From: an uncultured Bacteroidales bacterium
Lineage (GTDB): Bacteria > Bacteroidota > Bacteroidia > Bacteroidales > Muribaculaceae
NCBI GenBank assembly: GCA_900552315.1
Contig: URZM01000045.1
Coordinates: 1 to 14,042 of the forward strand
Direction: 5' to 3'
Length of the DNA: 14,042 bases
This document shows, piece by piece, positions 7,174 to 12,930 of this stretch. A program made the translations under genes and the position numbers. How positions within the stretch are numbered: position 1 is the stretch's first letter; each line of letters opens with the position of its first letter. The notes under the pieces were generated by a model. That model made no database searches and was not told where the DNA came from. It saw only the letters and a list, made by a program, of their open reading frames with translations.

Positions 7174-7656
7174 TCACGGCTTGCATTTCCCCACCGCCGG
7201 CTCTGTAAGCGTTATACGCACCACGGTAGTGCGACCCAGGCTGCGTGCCACGGCCTCCTCGAAACGGTCCATGTATCTCGGCAAGAAACGCTCGCACAGC
7301 AGGCGCAGGGCCTCGGTCTTCTCCGCGTCGTCTGCCACGATCTCCGCCACCCCTATGGCCACGGCCGAGTGGTAATGCTCGGTGAAATTACGCTTCTCCT
7401 CCTCATATCTCGGAGTGCATTTGCTCACGGCGGAAAGGCTCACCGCCGGATTGAGTCTCAGGCAGTCGAGCTTCTCTCCCTCCCCGGCGCAGTGGAAATA
7501 GAACGTGCGCTCGTCCTTGCGGCACAAGGACAGCGGCAGGCCGTAAGGGGAGCCGTCAGGCCTGGTCATGCTAACGGTGACATACGGAGCCTTGTCGAAC
7601 ACCTCAAGCGCCCAACTCTCCTCCCTCTGCCTCCCGGCTTTTCGCATTGGTCTCAT
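7174..7656 (-). CDS. NimA-like / pyridoxamine 5'-phosphate oxidase-fold flavoprotein
   Basis: A 160-residue protein. It opens MRPMRKAGRQ, typical of the Nim-like branch of the split-barrel FMN-binding fold, followed by APYVTVSMTRPDGSPYGLPL (about 23-42), FYFHCAGEGEK with His55, and HYHSAVAIGVAEI (94-106). The family binds FMN or related cofactors; some members reduce nitroimidazoles. Nothing here shows that activity, and chromosomal members are common without resistance. It lies 23 bases after the aldo/keto reductase gene on the same strand, so the two probably form a redox operon. It could act on a small oxidised metabolite (inference). Confidence 0.85.
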   Translation of the reverse strand: MRPMRKAGRQREESWALEVFDKAPYVTVSMTRPDGSPYGLPLSLCRKDERTFYFHCAGEGEKLDCLRLNPAVSLSAVSKCTPRYEEEKRNFTEHYHSAVAIGVAEIVADDAEKTEALRLLCERFLPRYMDRFEEAVARSLGRTTVVRITLTEPAVGKCKP

Positions 7657-7679
7657 ATCGTTATCTGTAAGAGATATGC

Positions 7680-8519
7680 TCAGCGCCAGCCCATGAACAT
7701 CTTCACCACCTCCGGGTCATGATGGTCGAAAAACAAGCTCTTGCCCGTGTCGAGGCTCGCTATGGCGTCCATGTCCTCCCCGGAAAGTGTGAAATCGAGT
7801 ATGGCCAGATTCTGCTCCATACGCTCCACATGCACCGACTTGGGGATGATTATCACCCCGCGCTGCACAAGCCAGCGGAGAGCTACCTGGGCCACGCTCT
7901 TGCCATATTTCGCGCCTATCTCCTCAAGCGTCGGATTCGTGAAAAGATTGTTGCGGCCCTCGGCCAGCGGTCCCCACGACATGATGCGGCACCCATACTC
8001 CTCCATATATTTCTGCGCCCGCACCTGCTGGTCGAACACATGGGTCTCCACCTGGTTCACCATCGGGGGTATCTCCACGTTGCTGGCCAGGTCTATGAAA
8101 TGGTCCGGATAAAAATTGCTCACGCCTATGGCACGCAGCTTACCCTCCTTGTACGCCTCTTCCAGCGCGCGGTATGCCCCGTAACGGTCACAGAAAGGCT
8201 GGTGCAGTAGCATCAGGTCCAGATACCCGGTGCCGAGCTTCCGCAGGCTCTCGTCTATCGACGCCTTGGCCTTGTCATAGCCATAATTCGAGATCCATAT
8301 CTTCGACACCAGGAAAAGCTCCTCGCGAGGTATGCCGCTCTTGGCCACGGCCTGACCCACACCTTCCTCGTTATGATATGCCTGTGCGGTGTCAACCATG
8401 CGGTAACCCACCCTCAGCGCGTCGCTCACGCATCGCTCACACTCCGCAGGGTCCACCTGGTACACACCATAGCCTATCATCGGCATCTTCACCCCGTTGC
8501 TCAGTTCTATATATTCCAT
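7680..8519 (-). CDS. Aldo/keto reductase
   Basis: A 279-residue NADPH-dependent oxidoreductase with a TIM-barrel fold. The catalytic tetrad is complete: D43 in MVDTAQAYHNE, Y48, K73 in LVSKIW and H106 in LLHQPF. The cofactor-binding end is seen in GVIIIPKSVHVERMEQNL (about 225-242). The N-terminus (NGVKMPMIGYGVYQV) and length match the AKR5-like, 2,5-diketo-gluconate reductase-like class. It reduces aldehydes or ketones to alcohols; the substrate is not predictable. It is the first gene of a two-gene operon with the NimA-like flavoprotein, with its own promoter at 8549-8556. Confidence 0.95.
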   Translation of the reverse strand: MEYIELSNGVKMPMIGYGVYQVDPAECERCVSDALRVGYRMVDTAQAYHNEEGVGQAVAKSGIPREELFLVSKIWISNYGYDKAKASIDESLRKLGTGYLDLMLLHQPFCDRYGAYRALEEAYKEGKLRAIGVSNFYPDHFIDLASNVEIPPMVNQVETHVFDQQVRAQKYMEEYGCRIMSWGPLAEGRNNLFTNPTLEEIGAKYGKSVAQVALRWLVQRGVIIIPKSVHVERMEQNLAILDFTLSGEDMDAIASLDTGKSLFFDHHDPEVVKMFMGWR

Positions 8520-8548
8520 ATTCGCTTGTTTAAAGATTTTTCTTTACG

Positions 8549-8556
8549 CAAAGTTA
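8549..8556 (-). promoter_or_regulatory. Bacteroidales -7 element (TAACTTTG) of the aldo/keto reductase operon
   Basis: The minus strand reads TTTAACTTTGCG, an exact TAnnTTTG match 29 bases upstream of the start codon. No TTTG is found at the expected -33 distance. Its presence means the reductase operon need not depend on read-through from the UpxY-like gene. Confidence 0.6.
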
Positions 8557-8682
8557 AACACAAAAAACGGGATACCGGTTTCACAATCCCCCGAAATCCT
8601 TGCACATTCTTCGCCACCGCATGGAGCGTATCCCGTATCCGACAAAAATCCTCCACAATTCAAAATCCACTATTACGTATGA

Positions 8683-8868
8683 GAGACAAAATCAAGACAT
8701 ACGGAGTGGTTCCGTCAGCGCCATGAAATTCATGAAATCGTGGTCGAGGGATAAAGTACGTGTGCCAAAGAACCGTTCAACGCAGACACCGTCCTGCCCG
8801 AAATGCTCGACGGCGACTGGAAATACGTGGCAAAAGCATACAGCCAGAACTCCGACACCATCAAGTGA
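8683..8868 (+). pseudogene. Possible decayed gene fragment (unknown)
   Basis: One plus-strand frame reads ETKSRHTEWFRQRHEIHEIV to a TAA at 8752-8754, then continues in the same frame as AKEPFNADTVLPEMLDGDWK and VAKAYSQNSDTIK to a TGA at 8866. The second half has the composition of real protein. There is no good start, the internal stop breaks the frame, and I recognise no family. The remainder of the 387-base gap 8520-8906 holds the aldo/keto reductase promoter and nothing else I can identify. Chance is possible. Confidence 0.3.
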
Positions 8869-8906
8869 CCGAGAAAGGTGCTCCTGAATGTGTGGCACAT
8901 CTCTCT

Positions 8907-9500
8907 TCAGGCCATGGAGCACGCGCCCGCGATAAGCTCCACGTCCCGGGAATCTATCATCACCGTGGCGCCACCCAACAGCGGTATCCCCACAGTCAAG
9001 GAACTCGAGCCGTCTGAATTACGCATGATTTCACCCTCAAGGCCCGCAAGCTGGCCTCTGATCACCCTCACATTGTCATGCACCTTGTACTTGGCCGACA
9101 CGAAATTGACCGGAATGTCCGACTGCCCGAGCATGAACTGCAACTTCCTTATCTGACAGTCAGCGATCACCGCCACAGGCTTGTTCATCGTCCCCGAGTC
9201 CACAGACCGATTCACCATGAACCGCAAAATAAAAGAGAAAGCCACAATCTCGCGGCGCTGCTTCTCAGTGCATTTAACGAAAACCACCGACGGTATCACC
9301 ACACGGTCCACCATCCTGCGTCTCCCGTTCCTCCATACACGCAGCTCCTTTTGAATGGCCACATAGCACTCTATGCCCAAGGCCTCCAACTGCTCCGCCA
9401 CCTTCTTCTCATGGCGGGAATTGACCACGGCTACATACCAACGGCTGTCAGACACTCCCCCGGTGCCTTCGGATCCATCCTTTCTCGATTCGACTCTCAT
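8907..9500 (-). CDS. UpxY-family (NusG-like) transcription antiterminator, solitary
   Basis: A 197-residue NusG paralogue. The NGN domain lies at about 20-125 (RWYVAVVNSRHEKKVAEQLE, then the basic ELRVWRNGRRRMVDRVVIPS and VVFVKC) and the KOW domain at about 140-190 (KVHDNVRVIRGQLAGLEGEI). UpxY proteins let RNA polymerase read through the leaders of capsular or exopolysaccharide operons in Bacteroidales and are normally the first gene there (family knowledge). Here no glycan genes follow: the next genes downstream on this strand are the aldo/keto reductase and NimA-like genes, 387 bases away. A sugar O-acetyltransferase sits upstream on the opposite strand. It may be a relic of a lost locus or act in trans. 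The RfaH-like label is the alternative. Confidence 0.9.
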   Translation of the reverse strand: MRVESRKDGSEGTGGVSDSRWYVAVVNSRHEKKVAEQLEALGIECYVAIQKELRVWRNGRRRMVDRVVIPSVVFVKCTEKQRREIVAFSFILRFMVNRSVDSGTMNKPVAVIADCQIRKLQFMLGQSDIPVNFVSAKYKVHDNVRVIRGQLAGLEGEIMRNSDGSSSLTVGIPLLGGATVMIDSRDVELIAGACSMA

Positions 9501-9518
9501 CTCAATAAAACATTGTTA

Positions 9519-9536
9519 TTTACGGCCGTAAAATTA
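9519..9536 (-). promoter_or_regulatory. Perfect 14-bp palindrome overlapping the likely promoter of the UpxY-like gene
   Basis: TTTACGGCCGTAAA (9519-9532) is a perfect palindrome. It overlaps TAATTTTA on the minus strand (9529-9536), a 5-of-6 match to the -7 consensus TAnnTTTG. The palindrome would straddle the transcription start and ends 18 bases from the ATG. It could be a repressor operator or a short leader stem. No -33 TTTG is evident. Confidence 0.4.
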
Positions 9537-9662
9537 CAAAAAATTCCCCGAACATAAACCGGCACGCAAATCCACCTGCGATTCAAGGCCGCAGGGTCTG
9601 CCCCGCCAAGGCCCTTTCAAAAAAATATAAGTACCTTCTACCCGGTTTCAAAGAAAAAAACA

Positions 9663-9670
9663 TAACTTTG
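9663..9670 (+). promoter_or_regulatory. Bacteroidales -7 element (TAACTTTG) of the acetyltransferase gene
   Basis: CATAACTTTGCA matches TAnnTTTG exactly, 24 bases before the ATG at 9695. The -33 region lacks a clean TTTG. It diverges from the UpxY-like gene across a 194-base gap. Confidence 0.62.
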
Positions 9671-9694
9671 CACCCGGATTAAACCGACAAAAGA

Positions 9695-10270
9695 ATGACT
9701 GAGAAAAAGAAAATGCTGAGCGGCATGATATACGATGCCAACTTCGACCCGCAGCTCATCGCCGAACGCCTCGACTGCAAAGAGATGTGCCGCGATTACA
9801 ACGACCTCCGGCCCAAAGACACGGAAGCCCGCACCGCACTCTTGCGCAAGCTACTCGGGAAAGTGGCCGGAGACATCCTCATAGAGCAGCCCTTCCATTG
9901 CGACTACGGCTACAACATCACCGTCGGCAAGAATTTCTACGCCAACTTCAACCTCGTAATACTCGATGAAGCGAAAGTCTCATTCGGCGACAACGTATTC
10001 ATAGCCCCCAACTGCGGATTTTACACAGCCGGACACCCCATCGACCCCGTTGACAGGAACAAAGGGCTGGAATACGCACGCCCCATCACAGTCGGCGACA
10101 ACGTCTGGATAGGCGCCCAGGTATGCGTCCTGCCAGGCGTGACCATCGGCCACGACAGCGTCATAGGAGCCGGAAGCGTCGTCACATCCGACATTCCCCC
10201 GCGCACGGTAGCCGTAGGCAACCCCTGCCGGCCTGTCCGCACCATTCCCCCCACCGACGACGCACCCTGA
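9695..10270 (+). CDS. Maltose/galactoside O-acetyltransferase-type hexapeptide-repeat protein
   Basis: A 191-residue protein. The N-terminal helical cap begins MTEKKKMLSGMIYDANFD, typical of the maltose/thiogalactoside acetyltransferase (Maa/LacA) subfamily, and includes CRDYNDLRP (32-40). A left-handed beta-helix follows (about 60-165) with hexapeptide steps such as ITVGDNVWIGAQVCVLPGVT and IGHDSVIGAGSVVT. YTAGHP carries the catalytic His114, and the end AVGNPCRPVR is the usual closing motif. It transfers acetyl from acetyl-CoA to a sugar hydroxyl in the cytoplasm, normally as a trimer. The acceptor cannot be told. The neighbouring antiterminator raises a possible glycan role, but this subfamily also occurs alone. 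Confidence 0.93.
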   Translation: MTEKKKMLSGMIYDANFDPQLIAERLDCKEMCRDYNDLRPKDTEARTALLRKLLGKVAGDILIEQPFHCDYGYNITVGKNFYANFNLVILDEAKVSFGDNVFIAPNCGFYTAGHPIDPVDRNKGLEYARPITVGDNVWIGAQVCVLPGVTIGHDSVIGAGSVVTSDIPPRTVAVGNPCRPVRTIPPTDDAP

Positions 10271-10333
10271 CTCCCCCACCCCTAAACTCCTCTACCCCTC
10301 TCACACCTCTCATCCACACCCCACCTTATTTAC
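10270..10333 (+). terminator. G-free, C-rich tract after the acetyltransferase stop (possible Rho-loading site)
   Basis: No G occurs on the plus strand for 64 bases, and about 35 of them are C. C-rich, G-poor RNA after a stop codon is what Rho utilisation sites look like, and no intrinsic hairpin terminator is present here. It runs to the left edge of the IS982 remnant. The function is inferred from composition only. Confidence 0.4.
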
Positions 10334-10892
10334 GCGAGTTCGGTTTGTCTGTCAGCGTGTCAATGACCGCCTCCTGGCGGTCGTCGACATTGGCACGGGT
10401 GAGGACGAAATTCACCGGCTCTCCCTTTTCGTTGCACAGAAGGTGTGGTTTGAAGCCCACGTACCATCCCATGGTGCTCTTGCCATTGGCGGCGACGCCC
10501 TTGAATACGTGTATGACCGGGATGCAAGTGCTGTCAACGAAACTGACACCGGTGCATTTCCCGAAACAGGCAAGCCGCAGGAACATTGTCAGCGCCACGA
10601 AACAGCGCGGCATGACCTCGACAAACCGGTTGTACGAGAAGCGGCGAGGGAACAGATGCTTCCATTGTCCGCATACACGTGACAGATAATAATGCTTGAA
10701 ATTGCGGTATGTGTTGAAGTGGAAACAGATCAGGATCGTTATGACCTCCGCATCGGACATCATGCGCTTCCGGCGGCGTTTCGGGGTGTCGGGAGAAGAC
10801 GAAAGGGCGTTTTTCGCCATCTCCACCTCAAATTCTTTGCAGAAATCATCGGCGATACAGAAAATTTCAGCAACTTTACTCTCGGTAATCAT
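10326..10892 (-). pseudogene. IS982-family transposase, C-terminally truncated
   Basis: 188 residues from MITESKVAEIFCIADDF (ATG at 10892; an in-frame upstream ATG at 10970 only adds a hydrophobic stretch that overlaps the terminator hairpin). IS982 features: basic PKRRRKRMMSDAEVITILIC, the first catalytic Asp in FVDSTCIP and the second in NFVLTRANVDDR. Just after VIDTLTDK the frame runs into the terminal repeat, which encodes PNSRK and then stops 4 bases outside it. Full-length relatives are about 290-300 residues, so about 100 residues, including the catalytic Glu, are gone. It should be inactive. Confidence 0.85.
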
Positions 10893-11017
10893 GATATGTG
10901 TTTTAAAGTTTGATACCTCTAAATTGCTAAATATCAGCGAGATTACCAAAAGAATCGGCAACTTTTCCAAGCTGCCGATTCAACTTTTTTAGGGTGCTTC
11001 TTATCCCGAACTCGCGT
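10332..11017 (-). mobile_element. Internally deleted IS982-family insertion sequence
   Basis: The boundaries are the matching ends ACGCGAGTTCGG (10332-10343) and CCGAACTCGCGT (11006-11017), inverted with respect to each other over 12 bp; beyond that they diverge. At about 686 bp it is shorter than the usual roughly 1 kb for IS982 elements (family knowledge), and the missing part is the transposase 3' end. No exact target-site duplication is visible; both flanks contain TTATT next to the repeat, a possible worn remnant. The element separates the GC-rich left part from the AT-richer gene group on the right. Confidence 0.8.
10952..10990 (+). terminator. Terminator hairpin inside the IS982 end
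   Basis: Arms GAATCGGCA (10952-10960) and TGCCGATTC (10973-10981) form a 9-bp stem, with three further pairs (CTT/AAG) beyond one mismatch. The plus strand continues AACTTTTTT. On the minus strand the stem is followed by TTTTGG, so it may work both ways. It lies upstream of the transposase, where IS elements often block incoming transcription. On the plus strand it would cut read-through towards the glycosylase-like gene. Confidence 0.65.
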
Positions 11018-11020
11018 TAT

Positions 11021-11028
11021 TACTTTTG
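11021..11028 (+). promoter_or_regulatory. Candidate -7 element (TACTTTTG) of the glycosylase-like gene, abutting the IS end
   Basis: TACTTTTG matches TAnnTTTG and lies 29 bases before the ATG at 11058. It starts only 4 bases past the IS982 terminal repeat, so the -33 region would be IS sequence, where no TTTG is found at the right distance. Confidence 0.5.
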
Positions 11029-11057
11029 CAGTCGCTTAAGTAACCCACACGACAAAT

Positions 11058-11837
11058 ATGGACTTAAAGAATAATATACAAAAAGAACTCCTTGACTGGG
11101 CGAAAGAGGCGGTAAGAATATTCAATGGTGTCAGTGCCGATACCAATACGCGATATATCCAGCAGTCGCCATTGGACTGCATCAGCAAACGGATTGAGAC
11201 AATGGTCATAGGAATCAATCCCGGGAGTGCCCAGCCGGGGGTGACGGCCATTACGCCCGAAGAATTTCTTGCCGGAAATCCATGCTGGAATCATCGTTTT
11301 GAGAACTATGCCGAAGGTTCCGAGGTCAGTGACCGATGGGCGAAATTCTTTGGGAATGCCCACTATTTTATCTGCGGCGACAAAAGCTGCCATATCAATG
11401 GCTTTGATGATGACGCAAAAACCGTATGGACCAATCTGACACCATTTGCTACAGTGAATGCTCAGCAACTCAAGAAGGTACATTACGAGGTTTCGCTGCC
11501 ATTCCTCATAAGGCTCATCGAAATTTTAAGTCCCCAAAGAATCGTCCTTTTAGGCTCAGACGCTTTTGACTGTATGACGAAATATGCGGAAGCCGATGTG
11601 CAGCGGGAAAAAGTCGTAAGGGACAGACAGGGCAAAATGACTCTGGAAATCGGCGCCATTGCTGGAACTCCGGCGATTCAGCTGCCTCACCCGTCCAACA
11701 ATTGGGGATGCCATAACTTGATCGCTCCGATTTTTGTAAAAATGTGGGAGATTGTTCTTAATGAGAAGCTTTCTTTGAAAGACTGTGCGGCAAAGATGCG
11801 CTCACAATTAACCCGACTTGAACCGGTAGAGAATTAA
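11058..11837 (+). CDS. Divergent uracil-DNA-glycosylase-superfamily protein
   Basis: A 259-residue protein. The superfamily motifs can be seen: motif 1 as VIGINPGSAQPG (50-61), an internal TNLTPFA (125-131) following the core strand, LLGSDAF (164-170) for the Rossmann-like core, and the DNA-loop motif as LPHPSNNWG (209-217). UDG-superfamily enzymes flip out and excise uracil or other damaged bases. The Asn in GINPG resembles the SMUG/MUG-like branches rather than classical Ung, so base specificity is uncertain. The gene is lower in GC than those to the left of the IS and lies just inside it. The following gene pair is 67 bases downstream with its own promoter, so a shared function is not established. 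It could be a repair enzyme or part of a defence or mobile module. Confidence 0.75.
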   Translation: MDLKNNIQKELLDWAKEAVRIFNGVSADTNTRYIQQSPLDCISKRIETMVIGINPGSAQPGVTAITPEEFLAGNPCWNHRFENYAEGSEVSDRWAKFFGNAHYFICGDKSCHINGFDDDAKTVWTNLTPFATVNAQQLKKVHYEVSLPFLIRLIEILSPQRIVLLGSDAFDCMTKYAEADVQREKVVRDRQGKMTLEIGAIAGTPAIQLPHPSNNWGCHNLIAPIFVKMWEIVLNEKLSLKDCAAKMRSQLTRLEPVEN

Positions 11838-11870
11838 AAAACAACTTCCTGTATCGCGAATTGAGACACC

Positions 11871-11908
11871 TCATGGCTAACTTTGCATCAAAACAAAGTT
11901 AGCCATGA
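11871..11908 (+). promoter_or_regulatory. Perfect 15-bp inverted repeat spanning promoter and start codon of the FtsZ-like gene pair
   Basis: TCATGGCTAACTTTG (11871-11885) and CAAAGTTAGCCATGA (11894-11908) are exact inverted copies around CATCAAAA. The left arm contains the -7 element TAACTTTG (11878-11885), and the right arm contains the start codon (11905-11907). No -33 TTTG is present. With transcription starting near 11892 the left arm would not be transcribed, so the repeat most likely acts as a DNA operator. In read-through RNA it would instead fold and bury the start codon. Confidence 0.7.
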
Positions 11909-12930
11909 CTGTAAAAGAACTTTTTAATTCGCTTACTTTCAACGAAGTAATCAACGCATTGCGGAATACACACCGAAATGACCGGTCGATAGAGGGTGTC
12001 GTCGCTTATAAAGAAGCGTTCGATGTTATCTGTCTGACGGATTTTGAAGGCGAAGGTGGGGAGGTGACATTTGATGTGACTCCAAAGGAGAAATGGGATA
12101 GTCCAGACTCGCTTCCTCTTCTCGCCAACAACGTTGAAGGTGACCATTGGAAAAACACGGTGGGCAAGACAGTGGTAAAACCCGAAGATAACCCCTTCAC
12201 TGATGCAGAACTCGCCGGAGCGATCCTCTGGGGCATGACGTTCTACGGCTTCAGCAGACATGCCGGATGGTCTCCACGCGAAGAACGTTTCACCTCATTC
12301 GGAGAACGGGCTGAACGACTTGAACGCAGATTGTATCTGCCCTATATCAGAGATAAACGTGAAAAGCGGAGACTGAAAAGCAAGGAGAATATGCCTTTCG
12401 GTATCGCGTTCTCAATGGAGACATGGGAACGGATTCATCACTGTGAAAAGCATCAGAACCGGGCCAAACGTAAAAGGTATTATCGTCTCAAAAAGCGCAT
12501 CGCCCAACTCAAACGTCTCGACAAGCGTCAGCATCTGATTGACACGATTCACGAGAAATGCGGATTCCATGATCCTCAGCTTGAAAGCCGGATAATGACA
12601 GCCGGAAGCATCAATGAGACATGGCGCGACTCACATGTCGCAGACCTGGCTAATCGCACCAACTATCTTGAAGACCTCCTGACAAATTATTTCCCTACGT
12701 TCCGCGATATATGCGGAGGCGGAGAAGAACTGCTGATAGCCGCTTACACATCAGAGACGACACCCTTGACCGATGGAGAGGAACGGCATCTAAGAAACAT
12801 ACTATCCTCATTTGCGCCCAAAATACCGATTACATTTATCAAAGGTGTTGACGATGAGGCAAAAGCAGACATCGCTCTCCAGTTTATACTCATATCAAGC
12901 AAACCAATCAATGATGAAGACGATGACTGA
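11905..12930 (+). CDS. Unknown protein with DUF6557-like N-terminus, basic middle and FtsZ-C-like end
   Basis: 341 residues, no signal peptide or membrane segment. The N-terminus (MTVKELFNSLTFNEVINALR, then YKEAFDVICL at 35-44) resembles DUF6557-type Bacteroidetes proteins as I recall them. A Trp/Phe-rich stretch follows (about 106-130), then a strongly basic, probably helical region (about 145-210: KREKRRLKSK, RAKRKRYYRLKKR). Residues about 271-332 (EELLIAAYTSE, LTDGEERHLRNILSSF, IPITFIKGVDDEAKADIALQ, FILISS) follow the strand-helix-strand-strand order of the FtsZ C-terminal domain, like the same region of the next gene. It ends in an acidic NDEDDD tail. It overlaps the FtsZ-like gene, implying coupled synthesis and possible partnership. 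Function unknown. Confidence 0.8.
   Translation: MTVKELFNSLTFNEVINALRNTHRNDRSIEGVVAYKEAFDVICLTDFEGEGGEVTFDVTPKEKWDSPDSLPLLANNVEGDHWKNTVGKTVVKPEDNPFTDAELAGAILWGMTFYGFSRHAGWSPREERFTSFGERAERLERRLYLPYIRDKREKRRLKSKENMPFGIAFSMETWERIHHCEKHQNRAKRKRYYRLKKRIAQLKRLDKRQHLIDTIHEKCGFHDPQLESRIMTAGSINETWRDSHVADLANRTNYLEDLLTNYFPTFRDICGGGEELLIAAYTSETTPLTDGEERHLRNILSSFAPKIPITFIKGVDDEAKADIALQFILISSKPINDEDDD

Noticed and set aside
7174..7656. Calling the NimA-like gene a nitroimidazole resistance determinant
   Set aside because: Only the family resemblance is visible. Chromosomal members are common without resistance, and no IS-borne promoter lies upstream.
8568..8635. CGGGATAC ... GTATCCCG inverted pair upstream of the aldo/keto reductase gene
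   Set aside because: Only 8 bp with a 52-base spacer; pairs of this size are expected by chance in a 14-kb window.
9501..9694. Invertible promoter of the type found at capsule loci, upstream of the UpxY-like gene
   Set aside because: No pair of matching inverted repeats flanks the promoter region; only a single compact palindrome is present.
12812..12910. Extended N-terminus for the FtsZ-like protein starting at 12812
   Set aside because: It lies wholly inside the coding region of the preceding gene, and its translation has no FtsZ-like features. ATGs at 12911 and 12923 give normal overlaps.
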